DNA from: Streptomyces canus
Lineage (GTDB): Bacteria > Actinomycetota > Actinomycetes > Streptomycetales > Streptomycetaceae
Direction of reading: 5' to 3'
DNA length: 64,000 bases
Assembly (NCBI RefSeq): GCF_030815415.1
Contig: NZ_JAUSWW010000001.1
Coordinates: forward strand, 868,001-932,000
The notes under the pieces are model-generated. The model saw nothing but the letters and a program-made list of their open reading frames with translations, ran no database searches and was not told where the DNA came from. The translations under genes were made by a program, and so were the position numbers. This document shows positions 35,493-44,006 of the stretch, one piece after another (position 1 is the stretch's first letter; every line of letters starts with the position of its first letter).

Positions 35493-35640
35493 GGCGCCTA
35501 CGACGACCTGCGCCGCCGGGGTATCGAATCCTCGACTCGCCTGGGGCGACACCGGTGGAGTGTCGAGCGAACCGCGAGCCGACTGGGCGGCTTCCGCCAC
35601 CCGCATCGCCGCAACCCTCATCCGCTACCGCCGGCGGTCC
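35493..35640 (+). pseudogene. IS5-type transposase C-terminal remnant
   Basis: Reads GAYDDLRRRGIESSTRLGRH then RWSVERTASRLGGFRHPHRR, the conserved C-terminal part of IS5-family transposases, with the catalytic Glu region WSVERTASW-like. Upstream catalytic Asp motifs and both terminal repeats are missing. The frame drifts out after about 50 codons. Confidence 0.7.
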
Positions 35641-35667
35641 GCCAGACAGCTGCACTCGACGTTCCCG

Positions 35668-35931
35668 TCAGCGCCACTCGGGGGGAATGTTGGCGAGCTG
35701 CTTCACCAGGTCCCAGTCGGCCGGCCGGAACTTCGGGTCGTGCCACAAGACTCCGCTGGCAACCCAGTATCCGCGCAGCTCACGGACCTGTGACACGTTG
35801 TCGTCGCCGATACCGGATTCGTTGTAGCAGCAAGGACAGATGACGTACTGCGGCGCTCCGTATTCGTTGAACACCGCGTCGCCATCGTCGTATCCGCAGA
35901 TCCGGCAGGCGGTCTCGATCTTGTCGTCCAT
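35668..35931 (-). CDS. Cysteine-rich CPCC-type small protein
   Basis: 87 residues. Two Cys pairs near the N-terminus (CRICGYDDGD and ICPCCYNESGIGDDN) form a zinc-ribbon-like CPCC domain. The C-terminal half is Trp-rich (YWVASGVLWHDPKF, ADWDLVKQLANIPPEW). Such proteins are common small unknowns often in toxin-immunity neighbourhoods, but nothing here supports that role. ATG at 35931 has GAG six bases upstream; ATG at 35937 is the alternative. Confidence 0.75.
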   Translation of the reverse strand: MDDKIETACRICGYDDGDAVFNEYGAPQYVICPCCYNESGIGDDNVSQVRELRGYWVASGVLWHDPKFRPADWDLVKQLANIPPEWR

Positions 35932-36052
35932 AGTCATCTCGACCGCAGCCTAGCCGCCAACGTCAACGCCAATACGGGCCACGACGTTGGCGACTCCCTC
36001 GGTAGCCTGCTATTCCGTGGACCGTGCGTCCCGCGTGGGTGAGTATCGCGTC

Positions 36053-36415
36053 ATGGAACGGGTCGTTGACCTTGATCGGGCCGCCGCCGAAATCACCGAG
36101 CGTCGGCGAGGCTGGGAACGTGCCGGCCTGATCGTGGAAGCCGTGACCTGGCGGGATGAGGCAGCGTCATGGCCGCAGGTCCTGGAGACGGAGCGGGGCC
36201 GGGTTCAGGATCCCGATTCGATCGGTGTGCTGATCTCAGATCCCAACGAGGCCGAGCTCGGCGTCGTCCTGTTCCGAGGGGGCTGGGCGGACGTTGACGC
36301 TCTCACACTCGCCGGGGATGTTGTGGCCGAAGCTCCGACAGTGGACTCACCGATGCGGTTCGGCGTGCTGCGCGACCACTGCGTGATCCGTACTTTCGGT
36401 GTCCAGGCAACGTAG
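36053..36415 (+). CDS. Hypothetical protein
   Basis: 120 residues, acidic, no family recognised. It has a helix DLDRAAAEITERRRGWERAG followed by alternating strands (IGVLISDPNEAELGVVLFRG, GGWADVDALTLAGDVV). No signal or membrane helix. GGGTGAG upstream of the ATG at 36053 supports this start. Divergent from the CPCC gene. Confidence 0.6.
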   Translation: MERVVDLDRAAAEITERRRGWERAGLIVEAVTWRDEAASWPQVLETERGRVQDPDSIGVLISDPNEAELGVVLFRGGWADVDALTLAGDVVAEAPTVDSPMRFGVLRDHCVIRTFGVQAT

Positions 36416-36455
36416 GCGGTCACCTCCGCGCGTGCCGGTGCGCGTCGGCAAGTCC

Positions 36456-36812
36456 TCACCACCCCCCGTTCGTCACGTACACCACGTACGGAATCAGGAG
36501 TGCCGGCAGGGTCAACAGGCGTGGTGTGAGGGGGCGGCCGCGATACAGGGGGCGGAGGACGTCGAAGAGGAGGAGCAGGAGGAGGACCAGAGTGCCGAAA
36601 AGGATCATGGCGATCAGCACGAAGCCGCCGTTCTCGATCTGGTCGTAGGTGCAGCCGTCCAGGTCCCGGCGGTCCAGGTCGTCGTACTCGCAGTGGCCGT
36701 AGGCGAAATACCAGCGCGCGCAGAGGATGGCGAGGGCCGCGGGGACACCTATCAGGAGATGGACCAGCAGCGGCGACACACAGCCGCGCAGGGCGGGAAG
36801 GACGGTACGCAT
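36456..36812 (-). CDS. Three-helix membrane protein
   Basis: 118 residues. Hydrophobic spans near 13-33 (LLVHLLIGVPAALAILCARW), 65-85 (VLIAMILFGTLVLLLLLLFD) and 98-113 alternate with a Cys-containing loop (HCEYDDLDRRDLDGCTYDQ) that could hold a disulfide outside. Not assigned to a family. Its end is 40 bases from the convergent hypothetical gene. Confidence 0.65.
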   Translation of the reverse strand: MRTVLPALRGCVSPLLVHLLIGVPAALAILCARWYFAYGHCEYDDLDRRDLDGCTYDQIENGGFVLIAMILFGTLVLLLLLLFDVLRPLYRGRPLTPRLLTLPALLIPYVVYVTNGGW

Positions 36813-37158
36813 CCGGTCACCTCACCAGGGCAGGGTCGACCGGAGTATGACGGAAGCCACTCTTCCGGCCACAGGGCCGTCACAGCCGCCTCAACGTTGA
36901 CGCTCGCCGAGCCCGAGCCGCGCAGCCCGCGCTCGCCGTCCTGGACCTGGCGCTCCTCAGCCGCGCCGCACGGAGAACATGCGCACCGCCACAGCCGGCG
37001 CCGGCCCGGCCGCGATGAAGCCAACGGCGAGCCGGCAAGGCAGTTTGCGTGTGCACGCCCAGCAGTTGAGGCCGGCCGCAGTGGGGGCATACGTCTTCAG
37101 GACCGTGCTGCCGCGCCGCCACCAGGTCGTGCGTGGTTCCCGGCAGTGCGGGTGAGAC
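36813..37158. other. Intergenic, possible relic
   Basis: 346 bases. A minus-strand stretch (36960-37130) reads TYAPTAAGLNCWACTRKLPC and might be a decayed small gene, but has no start or family. No hairpin stands out. Confidence 0.35.
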
Positions 37159-38151
37159 TCACAGCAGCGATCGCGTCCCGTTCTGTTGCAGCAGGGACGC
37201 CCCCAAGGGTGTCAGGGCGTGCAACATGGTGTTGGCGTGGCGGTGGCTGGTGATCAGGCCGGCGTCGCGCAGGACCGTCGTGTGGTGGCTCGCGGTCGTG
37301 GGGGTGACACCGGCGTGCCGGGCGGCCTCGGTGGTGGTGGCGCCGGTGGCCGCGGCGCGCAGGATGCCGGTGCGGGTGATGCCGAGCAGGGCGTGCAGCG
37401 GTAGGTGGCCGTCGGCGCCCTGGGGGGCGGCGGGCGAGTGGTGGAGGGGGTAGAGCAGTACGGGAGGCAGGTCGGGGTCGGCCAGGGAGACCGGGGTGTT
37501 CCAGCAGAAGTACGAGGGGATGAGGAGCAGCCCGCGGCCGTTGAGGTGGATGTCGCACTCTGTCGGGTAGTTGCCGAGTTCCAGGACGGGCGGGCGCCAC
37601 CGGATCGAGGGCGCCAGGGTGTTCAGCACGCCTTCGATTCCCGTACCGCACAGCGTGCGGGTCTGGCGGGTGCGCTCGGCGTGCAGACGTTCGTGGATGC
37701 GCTCCTCGAACGGGGTGATCACGGCGTGGTGGTAGGCGCGTAACGCACGGACAAGCTGCTCTCGCATCGGGCCGTCGGTGAGTTTGCGAGTCCAGGCAGG
37801 AGCGCCGACGATCTCCCGGAGCTTGGTGACTTCCCGGGCGACCTGGCGGTCCGGTGCGGCCAGGATGGATTCGAGCCCGGCGTCGAGGCCCGCGGCGCCG
37901 TCTGCCGGGGTGAGGAAGTCCGGGAAGTAGCTCGCCCGCGGGAAGAGTGGCAGCAGCACGGTCCGTACCGCGCGGTCGAGTCCGGTGGTGCTCAGCGCGG
38001 AGCGCGCGGTGCGGTACCAGGGCGCATAGGCCCACCGCCCTTCATGGGTCTGGAAGCGGTGCAGGCTCGCTGCGATCTCCCACAGCGGGTGCGGTGCGGT
38101 GGCGATCCTGAGTCTGGTCAGGTCCTCAGGTGTGAAATGAAAGCGGAGCAA
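37159..38151 (-). CDS. ArsR-type winged-helix transcriptional regulator
   Basis: 330 residues. The N-terminal two thirds are a DUF5937-like sensor region (MLRFHFTPEDLTRLRIATAP, ALRAYHHAVITPFEERIHER). The C-terminal 75 residues are an ArsR winged helix: LLGITRTGILRAAATGATTT, EAARHAGVTPTTASHHTTVL and DAGLITSHRHANTMLH. No metal-binding Cys cluster is evident. Divergent from the secreted-protein pair at 38312, whose promoter lies in the shared 160-base gap; control of it is possible. Confidence 0.9.
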   Translation of the reverse strand: MLRFHFTPEDLTRLRIATAPHPLWEIAASLHRFQTHEGRWAYAPWYRTARSALSTTGLDRAVRTVLLPLFPRASYFPDFLTPADGAAGLDAGLESILAAPDRQVAREVTKLREIVGAPAWTRKLTDGPMREQLVRALRAYHHAVITPFEERIHERLHAERTRQTRTLCGTGIEGVLNTLAPSIRWRPPVLELGNYPTECDIHLNGRGLLLIPSYFCWNTPVSLADPDLPPVLLYPLHHSPAAPQGADGHLPLHALLGITRTGILRAAATGATTTEAARHAGVTPTTASHHTTVLRDAGLITSHRHANTMLHALTPLGASLLQQNGTRSLL

Positions 38152-38311
38152 CGTGTTCCCCCAGTGCTCAGGTCCCTCATCTGCGATGTTTCAGCAGGGT
38201 CGCATGAGCATGACAGCAGCGGTCATGGCCCGGGAACATGAGTTCGCGCCAACCGGGACGTGCGCCGCAGGGCCCTCGTCCGGCTCTGGCTTCCATCTAG
38301 GAGGAGAAGTG

Positions 38312-38677
38312 ATGGGACGAATTCTCGCGGGCAGACGGCTGTCGAAGGTGGCGGCGACAGGTGTCCTCGCCGTACTGGTCTCGACTCTCGCGACGCCGTC
38401 AGCGCAGGCGCTCGGCAACAACCGGGCGGTGAGCCGCTCCTGCGGGACGAACTACGTCTCCAGCGGGTTCACCGGCAGCTACAACTGGGCCCAGACCCGC
38501 AAGCAGAGCGGCGACTGCAGCGGCCGGCTGAGCTCGGCCATCGAGTACGGCACCGGCTGGTGGACACCTCGCGCCTACGGGTCGAGCGAGAACGCCTACA
38601 CCTCGCACACCTCCTCCACCAGGGCCGCCAACGGGCTGCACTGGGGCTGCGACTCGTGCAACGTGACCAGGAGTTAG
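38312..38677 (+). CDS. Small secreted Cys-containing protein
   Basis: 121 residues. A Sec signal (basic start, hydrophobic VAATGVLAVLVSTLATPS, cleavage after AQA) leaves a mature protein of about 85 residues rich in Ser, Tyr and Trp with four Cys (CGTN, GDCSG, WGCDSCN). Family not recognised. The small size and likely disulfides resemble secreted bacteriocin-like or coat proteins, without proof. A strong AGGAGGAG lies before the ATG at 38312. Three bases separate it from the lipoprotein gene after it, so they form one unit. Confidence 0.75.
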   Translation: MGRILAGRRLSKVAATGVLAVLVSTLATPSAQALGNNRAVSRSCGTNYVSSGFTGSYNWAQTRKQSGDCSGRLSSAIEYGTGWWTPRAYGSSENAYTSHTSSTRAANGLHWGCDSCNVTRS

Positions 38678-38680
38678 CAG

Positions 38681-39241
38681 GTGCGCTTCCGCTTCCTCGC
38701 CACCGCGCTGCTGACGGCAGCCGCGGTGGCGGCCTGCGCCCCCGGCACCGACAGCGGTGCACAAGGAGCGAACGAGGACGTGTCCCTTCCGGGCCAGCAG
38801 TGGGCACTACGGGACGACCGGGTGACAGCGGGCGAGTACCGCACCGCGATCACACGCTTCCTCGCCTGCGTCGAGGACAGCGGCTACCGCACCGGTGCTC
38901 CGGTGACCAGCCCGATCGACGGACTGAGCCTGCTGTACGACATCACACCGTCGGGAGACCCCGCGACGTACAACGACCGGGTCCAACGCTGCAACCTCGG
39001 CCATCTGTCGATGATCGAGCCCACCTACGTGGAGCAGCACCGCAAGGTCATGGACCAGCCGCTGAAACGAGCCGTCGGCGAGTGCCTCGAGGGCCGTGGG
39101 GTGCGCGTCTCGGGCACCGAGCAGAACGCCACGGACTTCGCCGTCACCGCCCGCGACGAGCCGGTCGTCGTGGAGTGTGTGACGGAGACAAGGCAGCAGC
39201 TCTACCCCGACCTGCCCGACTTCGCCGTCGTACGCATCTGA
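38681..39241 (+). CDS. Lipoprotein of unknown function
   Basis: 186 residues. Signal with lipobox AAVAAC near residue 19. The mature part is helical with paired Cys (RFLACVEDSGY, RCNLGHLSM, ECLEGRGV, VECVTETRQ). The spacing of Cys suggests two disulfides outside the cell. GTG start three bases after the previous stop; no separate promoter. Likely works with the small secreted protein upstream. Confidence 0.75.
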   Translation: MRFRFLATALLTAAAVAACAPGTDSGAQGANEDVSLPGQQWALRDDRVTAGEYRTAITRFLACVEDSGYRTGAPVTSPIDGLSLLYDITPSGDPATYNDRVQRCNLGHLSMIEPTYVEQHRKVMDQPLKRAVGECLEGRGVRVSGTEQNATDFAVTARDEPVVVECVTETRQQLYPDLPDFAVVRI

Positions 39242-39361
39242 GCCCTGCGGGGACTGCCCAGACAAGACGTGAAGCTCCGCGACGCGACCGCCGACCGGCG
39301 GCAGGTTGTGGGGAGAGGACGAGGAGGCGCGCATGCGATCGACGGCCCGTGATACGGCACG

Positions 39362-40096
39362 GTGCCGACGCTGACCCTCGGCGCACTGGTCACGTCGCGG
39401 CTGGAAATCGGCACGCTCGTGGCCGGCCCGAACTTCCGCCACCCGGTGTCCTTCTCCCGCGACCTGATCGGCCTCGGCGAGATCAGCGAAGGGCGGCTCA
39501 CTCTGGCGTCGGCGCGGAGAGCGGGTACGACGTCGACGTTTTCGGGACGGGGGCGCCGAAGAGCCGGGTTCGCAGGTTGGGCGAGTTCGTCGGGCTGCTC
39601 GATCGGCTCCTCCGCGAGGACCATGTCTCCTTCCAGGGTGACTACTACTCCGCCGTCGACGCTCGTACGGTGCCCGGGTGCCGGCAGCGGCCGCGGCTGC
39701 CGTTCATCGTGGCGGCCAACGGTCCCGGGGCAGCGTCCGTCGCGGCGCGGTACGGACAGGGGTGGGTGACGGTCGGCGGGATGGCGGAGCGGCTCGACGC
39801 GTGGTGGGGCCTTGTCGCGGAGGCGAGCGACCGCATGACGGCTGCCCTTGCGACGCACGGACGCGAGGCCGACCCGGAGTGCCCGACGGATGCTCCAGAC
39901 CGATGCCGCACCGGTGCTCAGTGTCCAGTCGGCCGACTGCTTCGACGATTTCCTGGGCCGGGCCGATGAGCTGGGGTTCACCGATGTCGTCGTCCCGTGG
40001 CCGCGTGCGCAGGGTCCCTTCTCCGCACCGCGGTGGGTGGTCGACCGGATCACCGCGGACGTTCTTCCCCGGTGGCGGACTTCGGGAGACGACTGA
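39362..40096 (+). pseudogene. LLM flavin-dependent oxidoreductase remnant
   Basis: The 5' end is missing. It begins inside the barrel (VTSRLEIGTLVAGPNFRHPV then SFSRDLIGLGEISEGRLTLA), shifts frame near 39515 (SGYDVDVFGTGAPKSRVRRL, LPFIVAANGPGAASVAARYG, GQGWVTVGG) and again near 39890 (PVLSVQSADCFDDFLGRADE, ELGFTDVVVPWP). Three lesions show a dead gene. Relatives are F420-dependent LLM enzymes. The short 39242-39361 gap holds nothing else. Confidence 0.75.
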
Positions 40097-40217
40097 CCGT
40101 CACCAACGACCCGCGACGCCGCCGGTGCGGCCTTGCTGTGGCAGGCTCAGGGGCAAGCCCGCGGATCCGTCCGGGGGTTCCGTCTCGGCCCGCATCGCAG
40201 CAACTGGAGCCATCAGC

Positions 40218-41387
40218 ATGAACAGCGATCACCGTCCCTTCCGTCTGCTCGTCACGGGTGGTGGGACCGGCGGTCACACGTATCCGGCCCTTACCGCCGT
40301 GCGGACGCTTCAGGCCCGTCTTGCGGCACAGGGTGGCCGCTTGGAAGTCCTGTGGGTGGGAGAGGCGGACAGCCTGGAGTCGCGGGTTGCGGCGGCCGAG
40401 GGCATCGGCTTCGAGTCGGTGGCGGTGGGCAAGATCCGGCGGTCGAAGAACCCGATCAAGATGGTGTCCCCGGCGAACATCGCGGACATGAGCCGTGTTC
40501 CGCTCGGTGTGCTCCAGGCCCGCAAAGCGATCAACCGTTTCGGTCCGGATGTGGTGCTGGCGACGGGCGGCTACGTGGCCGTCCCGGTCGGGGTGGCCGC
40601 GACCCGTTTGTGCCGCGTCCCGCTGGTCGTGCACGAGCAGACCGTGCGACTGGGGCTGGCCAACCGGACCCTGGCCGCAGCGGCGACGCGGGTCGCTGTG
40701 TCCTCACCGTCCACACTGCCGCTCCTGCCCGAGAGCGTGCGCGCCGCCGCGGTGGTGACAGGCAACCCGGTGCGACCGGAGGTGTTCACCGGACAGGCCC
40801 AGAAAGCGCTCGACGCCCTGGGGCTGCAGGGGTTCGACCCGCGTCTGCCCACCGTCTACGTGACCGGCGGCGCGCAGGGGTCCCAGCAGGTCAACACTCT
40901 GGTGCGTGACGTGCTGCCGTGGCTGGTGGAGCACGCCAACGTGATCCACCAGTGCGGGCGGGACAACGTCGAGGAGCTGCGCCGGCAGACCGGGCATCTG
41001 CCCGCGTGGGGTGCGGCGCGCTATCACCTGACCGGGTACGTGGGGGCCGAGCTGCCCGACGTGCTGGCGCTGGCGGACGTGGTGATCTCCCGCAGCGGCG
41101 CGGGGACGATCGCCGAGCTGACCGCGCTGGGCAAACCGGCCGTGTTCGTCCCGCTCGCCACCTCGGCCGGCAACGAACAGGCCCACAACGCACGCCACCT
41201 GGCCGACAACGGAGCCGCCGTCGCACTGATCGACGACGTGTCTGCCCAGCGGCTACAGGACGCCGTGGCACCGCTGTTGACGGACCCGGCACAGCGCGCG
41301 GCCATGGCGGAGCGGGCCCGTGCGCACGGTCGCCCCGATGCCGCTGAGCGCCTGGTCGATGTGCTGCTCGCCGCGGCCGGGAGGTAG
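40218..41387 (+). CDS. murG: MurG-like UDP-GlcNAc glycosyltransferase (paralogue)
   Basis: 389 residues of glycosyltransferase family 28. MurG adds GlcNAc to lipid I at the inner membrane face to make lipid II. Marks are LLVTGGGTGGHTYPALTAVR at the start, VLATGGYVAVPVGVAA, HEQTVRLGLANRTLAA, YVTGGAQGSQQVN and SRSGAGTIAELTALGKPAVF in the UDP-GlcNAc site. No division-cluster genes surround it, so it is probably a second copy. HEQT replaces the usual HEQN. It may serve specialised wall synthesis or resistance; that is inference. A purine-rich CTGGAGCC precedes the ATG. Confidence 0.88.
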   Translation: MNSDHRPFRLLVTGGGTGGHTYPALTAVRTLQARLAAQGGRLEVLWVGEADSLESRVAAAEGIGFESVAVGKIRRSKNPIKMVSPANIADMSRVPLGVLQARKAINRFGPDVVLATGGYVAVPVGVAATRLCRVPLVVHEQTVRLGLANRTLAAAATRVAVSSPSTLPLLPESVRAAAVVTGNPVRPEVFTGQAQKALDALGLQGFDPRLPTVYVTGGAQGSQQVNTLVRDVLPWLVEHANVIHQCGRDNVEELRRQTGHLPAWGAARYHLTGYVGAELPDVLALADVVISRSGAGTIAELTALGKPAVFVPLATSAGNEQAHNARHLADNGAAVALIDDVSAQRLQDAVAPLLTDPAQRAAMAERARAHGRPDAAERLVDVLLAAAGR

Positions 41388-41495
41388 ACCCCGAGCCGCA
41401 GGTGGTCACGGAGGTGTCGGCGTGTGCCGTCCTCAATGAGGGCGGCGCACACGGCGGTGGAGTTGCAACAAGAGCGAACCGGCGCCGAAGCCGCG

Positions 41496-42872
41496 TCAGT
41501 TGCGGCTCAGTGTCCGCGTCACGCCCGCCACGACCGTCGTCGTCAGGATCCAGCCGACCGCGATCAGCCCGTACGCGAGCCCTTGTACGGTCCCCTCATC
41601 CCAGTGCCAGCCGTCCCGCTGGCCGAGCCCGCCGACCGGCACCATCAGATCGAGGGCGTACGCGACGGGGTTGAACGGTGCGCCCTCGCCCTTCTTGTTC
41701 GGTACGGGATTGTGCGCGGCGAAGACGACCGAGCCGAGCAGTGTGAGCACCGCCAGCCAGATCCCGGCGATCCATGGCCGGTACCCGTACCCCACGGTCG
41801 CGTCGAGCAGCCAGCCCCAGGCCCGGCCGGCCGAGCCGAGCGTCGCCCGGCGCTGTCGCTCCCGCACCAGGAGTACGCGGCGCGCCTCGTCCTCGTGCCC
41901 GGAGCGCCGGTAGTACGAGGCGAGTTGTTCGTAGGGCTGCGGCGCGTAGACCGGTTGGTGGCGCAGCCACGCGAGCCGGTTCGTCACGTCCTCGCGGCGT
42001 GTGCCCGCGGTCTCGCCGAGCCAGTCGTAGGTAAATCCGTCGAGGCCGAGCGTTTTGGGCCAGGTGCGAGGGTCGTCCTGGAGCCGGCTCGCGTGTGCGT
42101 TGCGCAGGTTCACGCCGCCCGTGGGTGGTTGGGCGAACAGCAGGTCGAGCGCCTCGGTCCGCATGCCCACGCACATCAACGAAGAGCCTGACCCGGTGAG
42201 TTCGGCATCCCGCAGAGAGACCAGGTCATCCACTTGTGCGCCGCGCAGGCGTATCCGGCCGTCGGCCCGCAGGCCCTGGAGCCGCACGTTCGATGTCTTC
42301 ACGGCGTCTCCGTGAAAGGCGAGCGTGTCCGCCGCCCCGACACTGATCCGCGCCCCGCGCATCCACAGCCCTCCCGGCAACTCGGCTCCTGGGAAGCCGA
42401 CTTCGCCTTCCGCGTGGAAGCCGTCCTCGCAGAAGACGCCACCACGGGCGACGAGCCCGCCCCCCTCCAGGGCGACCCGCCCCGGTGCGACCAGATGGGC
42501 ACCGTCGAGCCGTACCCCGCCGGCGATGTCGGCGTGCACCAGGTCCACGGCGCTCTCGGTCCCGTCGCGCTCGCCGATGACCGACCGGCGCAGGTCAAGC
42601 CGCCCACCGAACCGGGTGGTCGACGCCCTCAGCCCGGGCAGTGTGCAGCCGACGACGGTCACGGCGAGCGTCGTCGCGCCCTCCAGGCTGACGGCCTCGT
42701 CGAACAGGCACGCCTCGAACCGCACGGCTCGCCGGATCTCGGCTCCGTCGAGCCGTAGCATCCCCCTGACGCGGGCGTCGCGCAGGACATACGGCTCCGA
42801 TCCCGAGCCCTCGTCGAGGATCTCTCGCCTGACACGCTCGGCGTCGACGCTTCGCTCAGGGGCGGGCGACAT
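41496..42872 (-). CDS. Membrane protein with pentapeptide-like beta-helix N-domain
   Basis: 458 residues. The first ~240 are repetitive, with a beta-helix rhythm (LRLDGAEIRRAVRFEACLFD, VRLDGAHLVAPGRVALEGGG, LWMRGARIS, VRLQGLRADGRIRLRGA), like pentapeptide-type right-handed helices. A helical segment (PQPYEQLASYYRRSGHEDEA) follows, then two membrane spans (around 355-375 and 430-450). This architecture occurs in Streptomyces unknown membrane proteins; activity unknown. Start at 42872 overlaps a small frame with a strong ribosome site (42856-42999), suggesting coupling. Confidence 0.75.
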   Translation of the reverse strand: MSPAPERSVDAERVRREILDEGSGSEPYVLRDARVRGMLRLDGAEIRRAVRFEACLFDEAVSLEGATTLAVTVVGCTLPGLRASTTRFGGRLDLRRSVIGERDGTESAVDLVHADIAGGVRLDGAHLVAPGRVALEGGGLVARGGVFCEDGFHAEGEVGFPGAELPGGLWMRGARISVGAADTLAFHGDAVKTSNVRLQGLRADGRIRLRGAQVDDLVSLRDAELTGSGSSLMCVGMRTEALDLLFAQPPTGGVNLRNAHASRLQDDPRTWPKTLGLDGFTYDWLGETAGTRREDVTNRLAWLRHQPVYAPQPYEQLASYYRRSGHEDEARRVLLVRERQRRATLGSAGRAWGWLLDATVGYGYRPWIAGIWLAVLTLLGSVVFAAHNPVPNKKGEGAPFNPVAYALDLMVPVGGLGQRDGWHWDEGTVQGLAYGLIAVGWILTTTVVAGVTRTLSRN

Positions 42873-42999
42873 GGGGCGCCGTGGAGCCGGTGCGGGTGGC
42901 GGGGGAAAAGGTCAGGGTGCGGCTGGAGCCGAGGGCGGGCCTGGGGTCGCGGAGGCTCATGGCGGTGACGAGGCCGCGCAGTTGTGCTGCGGTGTTCAT
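42856..42999 (-). CDS. Small 47-residue frame ahead of membrane protein gene
   Basis: A short frame MNTAAQLRGLVTAMSLRDPR... with AAGGAGCC seven bases before its ATG at 42999. It ends 17 bases inside the start of the membrane protein gene, so ribosomes finishing it could restart at 42872. It has no recognised domain and a basic, Ser/Thr-rich tail. Either a small protein or a coupling leader. Confidence 0.45.
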   Translation of the reverse strand: MNTAAQLRGLVTAMSLRDPRPALGSSRTLTFSPATRTGSTAPHVARP

Positions 43000-43194
43000 A
43001 AGGCTCCTTGCACTCCTCCAGCGGGCGCGCGTCCTGATCGTGGACAACGCCGGTGACCGCTGAGCATTCCACACACGGGGTGCGAGCCAGTCGCGGGGCC
43101 GGTCCGCCAAGTCGGGGCGGTTGGATGCGGCCGAGGGAGCCGAGGCTCACGGCAGGTGGGCGGCCGCCCCGCCGAGCAGGCGACCGAAGCGTGG

Positions 43195-43919
43195 TCAGGG
43201 TTGATCGCCGATGGCTCGGTAGGCCGCGATGTACAGGGTGTGGCACAGGTCGATCAGTTCTTCGACGGTGGCGTTCTGGTGGCCGAGTGTCCAGTCCACA
43301 AGGAGTTCGTTGACTCCGCCGACCGGGCTCATCGCGGTCATGGTGAGCCTGCTGGAGGAGGCTTCCGGAACAGGGGGCGGTACCTGTAGAGGCATGTCGG
43401 GCTTCGCGCTGTTGGCCTCGAATCCGGTCCTGGTGTAGGCGGGTTCGACGAGGAGCGACCGGACGCCGTACTGCCGTACCTCGTGGTCCAGCGACTGGGA
43501 GTAGCCCTCGATCGCGTGCTTGGAGGCGCCGTAGACCGCCATGTAGGGAGCGGGGATGAACCCCTGTACGGCCGAGAGGTTGATGTTGCGCCCGCGTCCC
43601 TGGGCGCGCATGTGCGGCAGGACCTCCTTCACCATGCGCATGACCCCGGAGTTTCCTCAGCCGTGCCGATCGAGCCGATGCCGGCCTTGCTGACCAGGAC
43701 GTCGATCCGCCCGTACCGGTCGATCACCTGCTGGACCAGGGCGGTGACCGACTTGTCACTGACCACGTCGAGGTCGAAGACGTCACGCCCGGGAGTGGGG
43801 TGACGCGTGAGGTGTCCCGGCCCGTGCCGGCCACCTCGAAAACCCGCCGCGACCAGCGCGAGCGCGGTCTCCTTGCCGATGCCGGAGGGCGCGCCCGTCA
43901 CCAGCGCCGTCGGCCGCAC
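43195..43919 (-). pseudogene. Broken SDR gene fused to a TetR C-terminus
   Basis: The 5' part is an SDR start (RPTALVTGAPSGIGKETALA) with a local double frameshift near 43810-43850. Near 43650 about 14 codons are lost and sense changes frame. It then reads VLPHMRAQGRGRNINLSAV, YGASKHAIEGYSQSLDHEVR and TGFEANSAKPDMPL. From about 43385 the frame runs on into SSRLTMTAMSPVGGVNELLV, a TetR-type C-terminal domain ending AAYRAIGDQP. Deletion has joined an SDR and a TetR gene. The closest intact relative is the SDR at 54333. Confidence 0.75.
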
Positions 43920-44006
43920 AAGCGGAAGCAGGAAACTGGTCCCGGACACGCCTCCGGGCCTCGCCTCCAGGTCGGGCTGACGGGACACGGACGCTCGAGC
44001 CCGGCT

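Noticed and set aside
35515..35545. A stretch resembling the T-arm of a transfer RNA (GGGTATCGAATCCTCGACTC)
   Set aside because: No matching anticodon or acceptor stems; it is inside the IS5-type transposase remnant.
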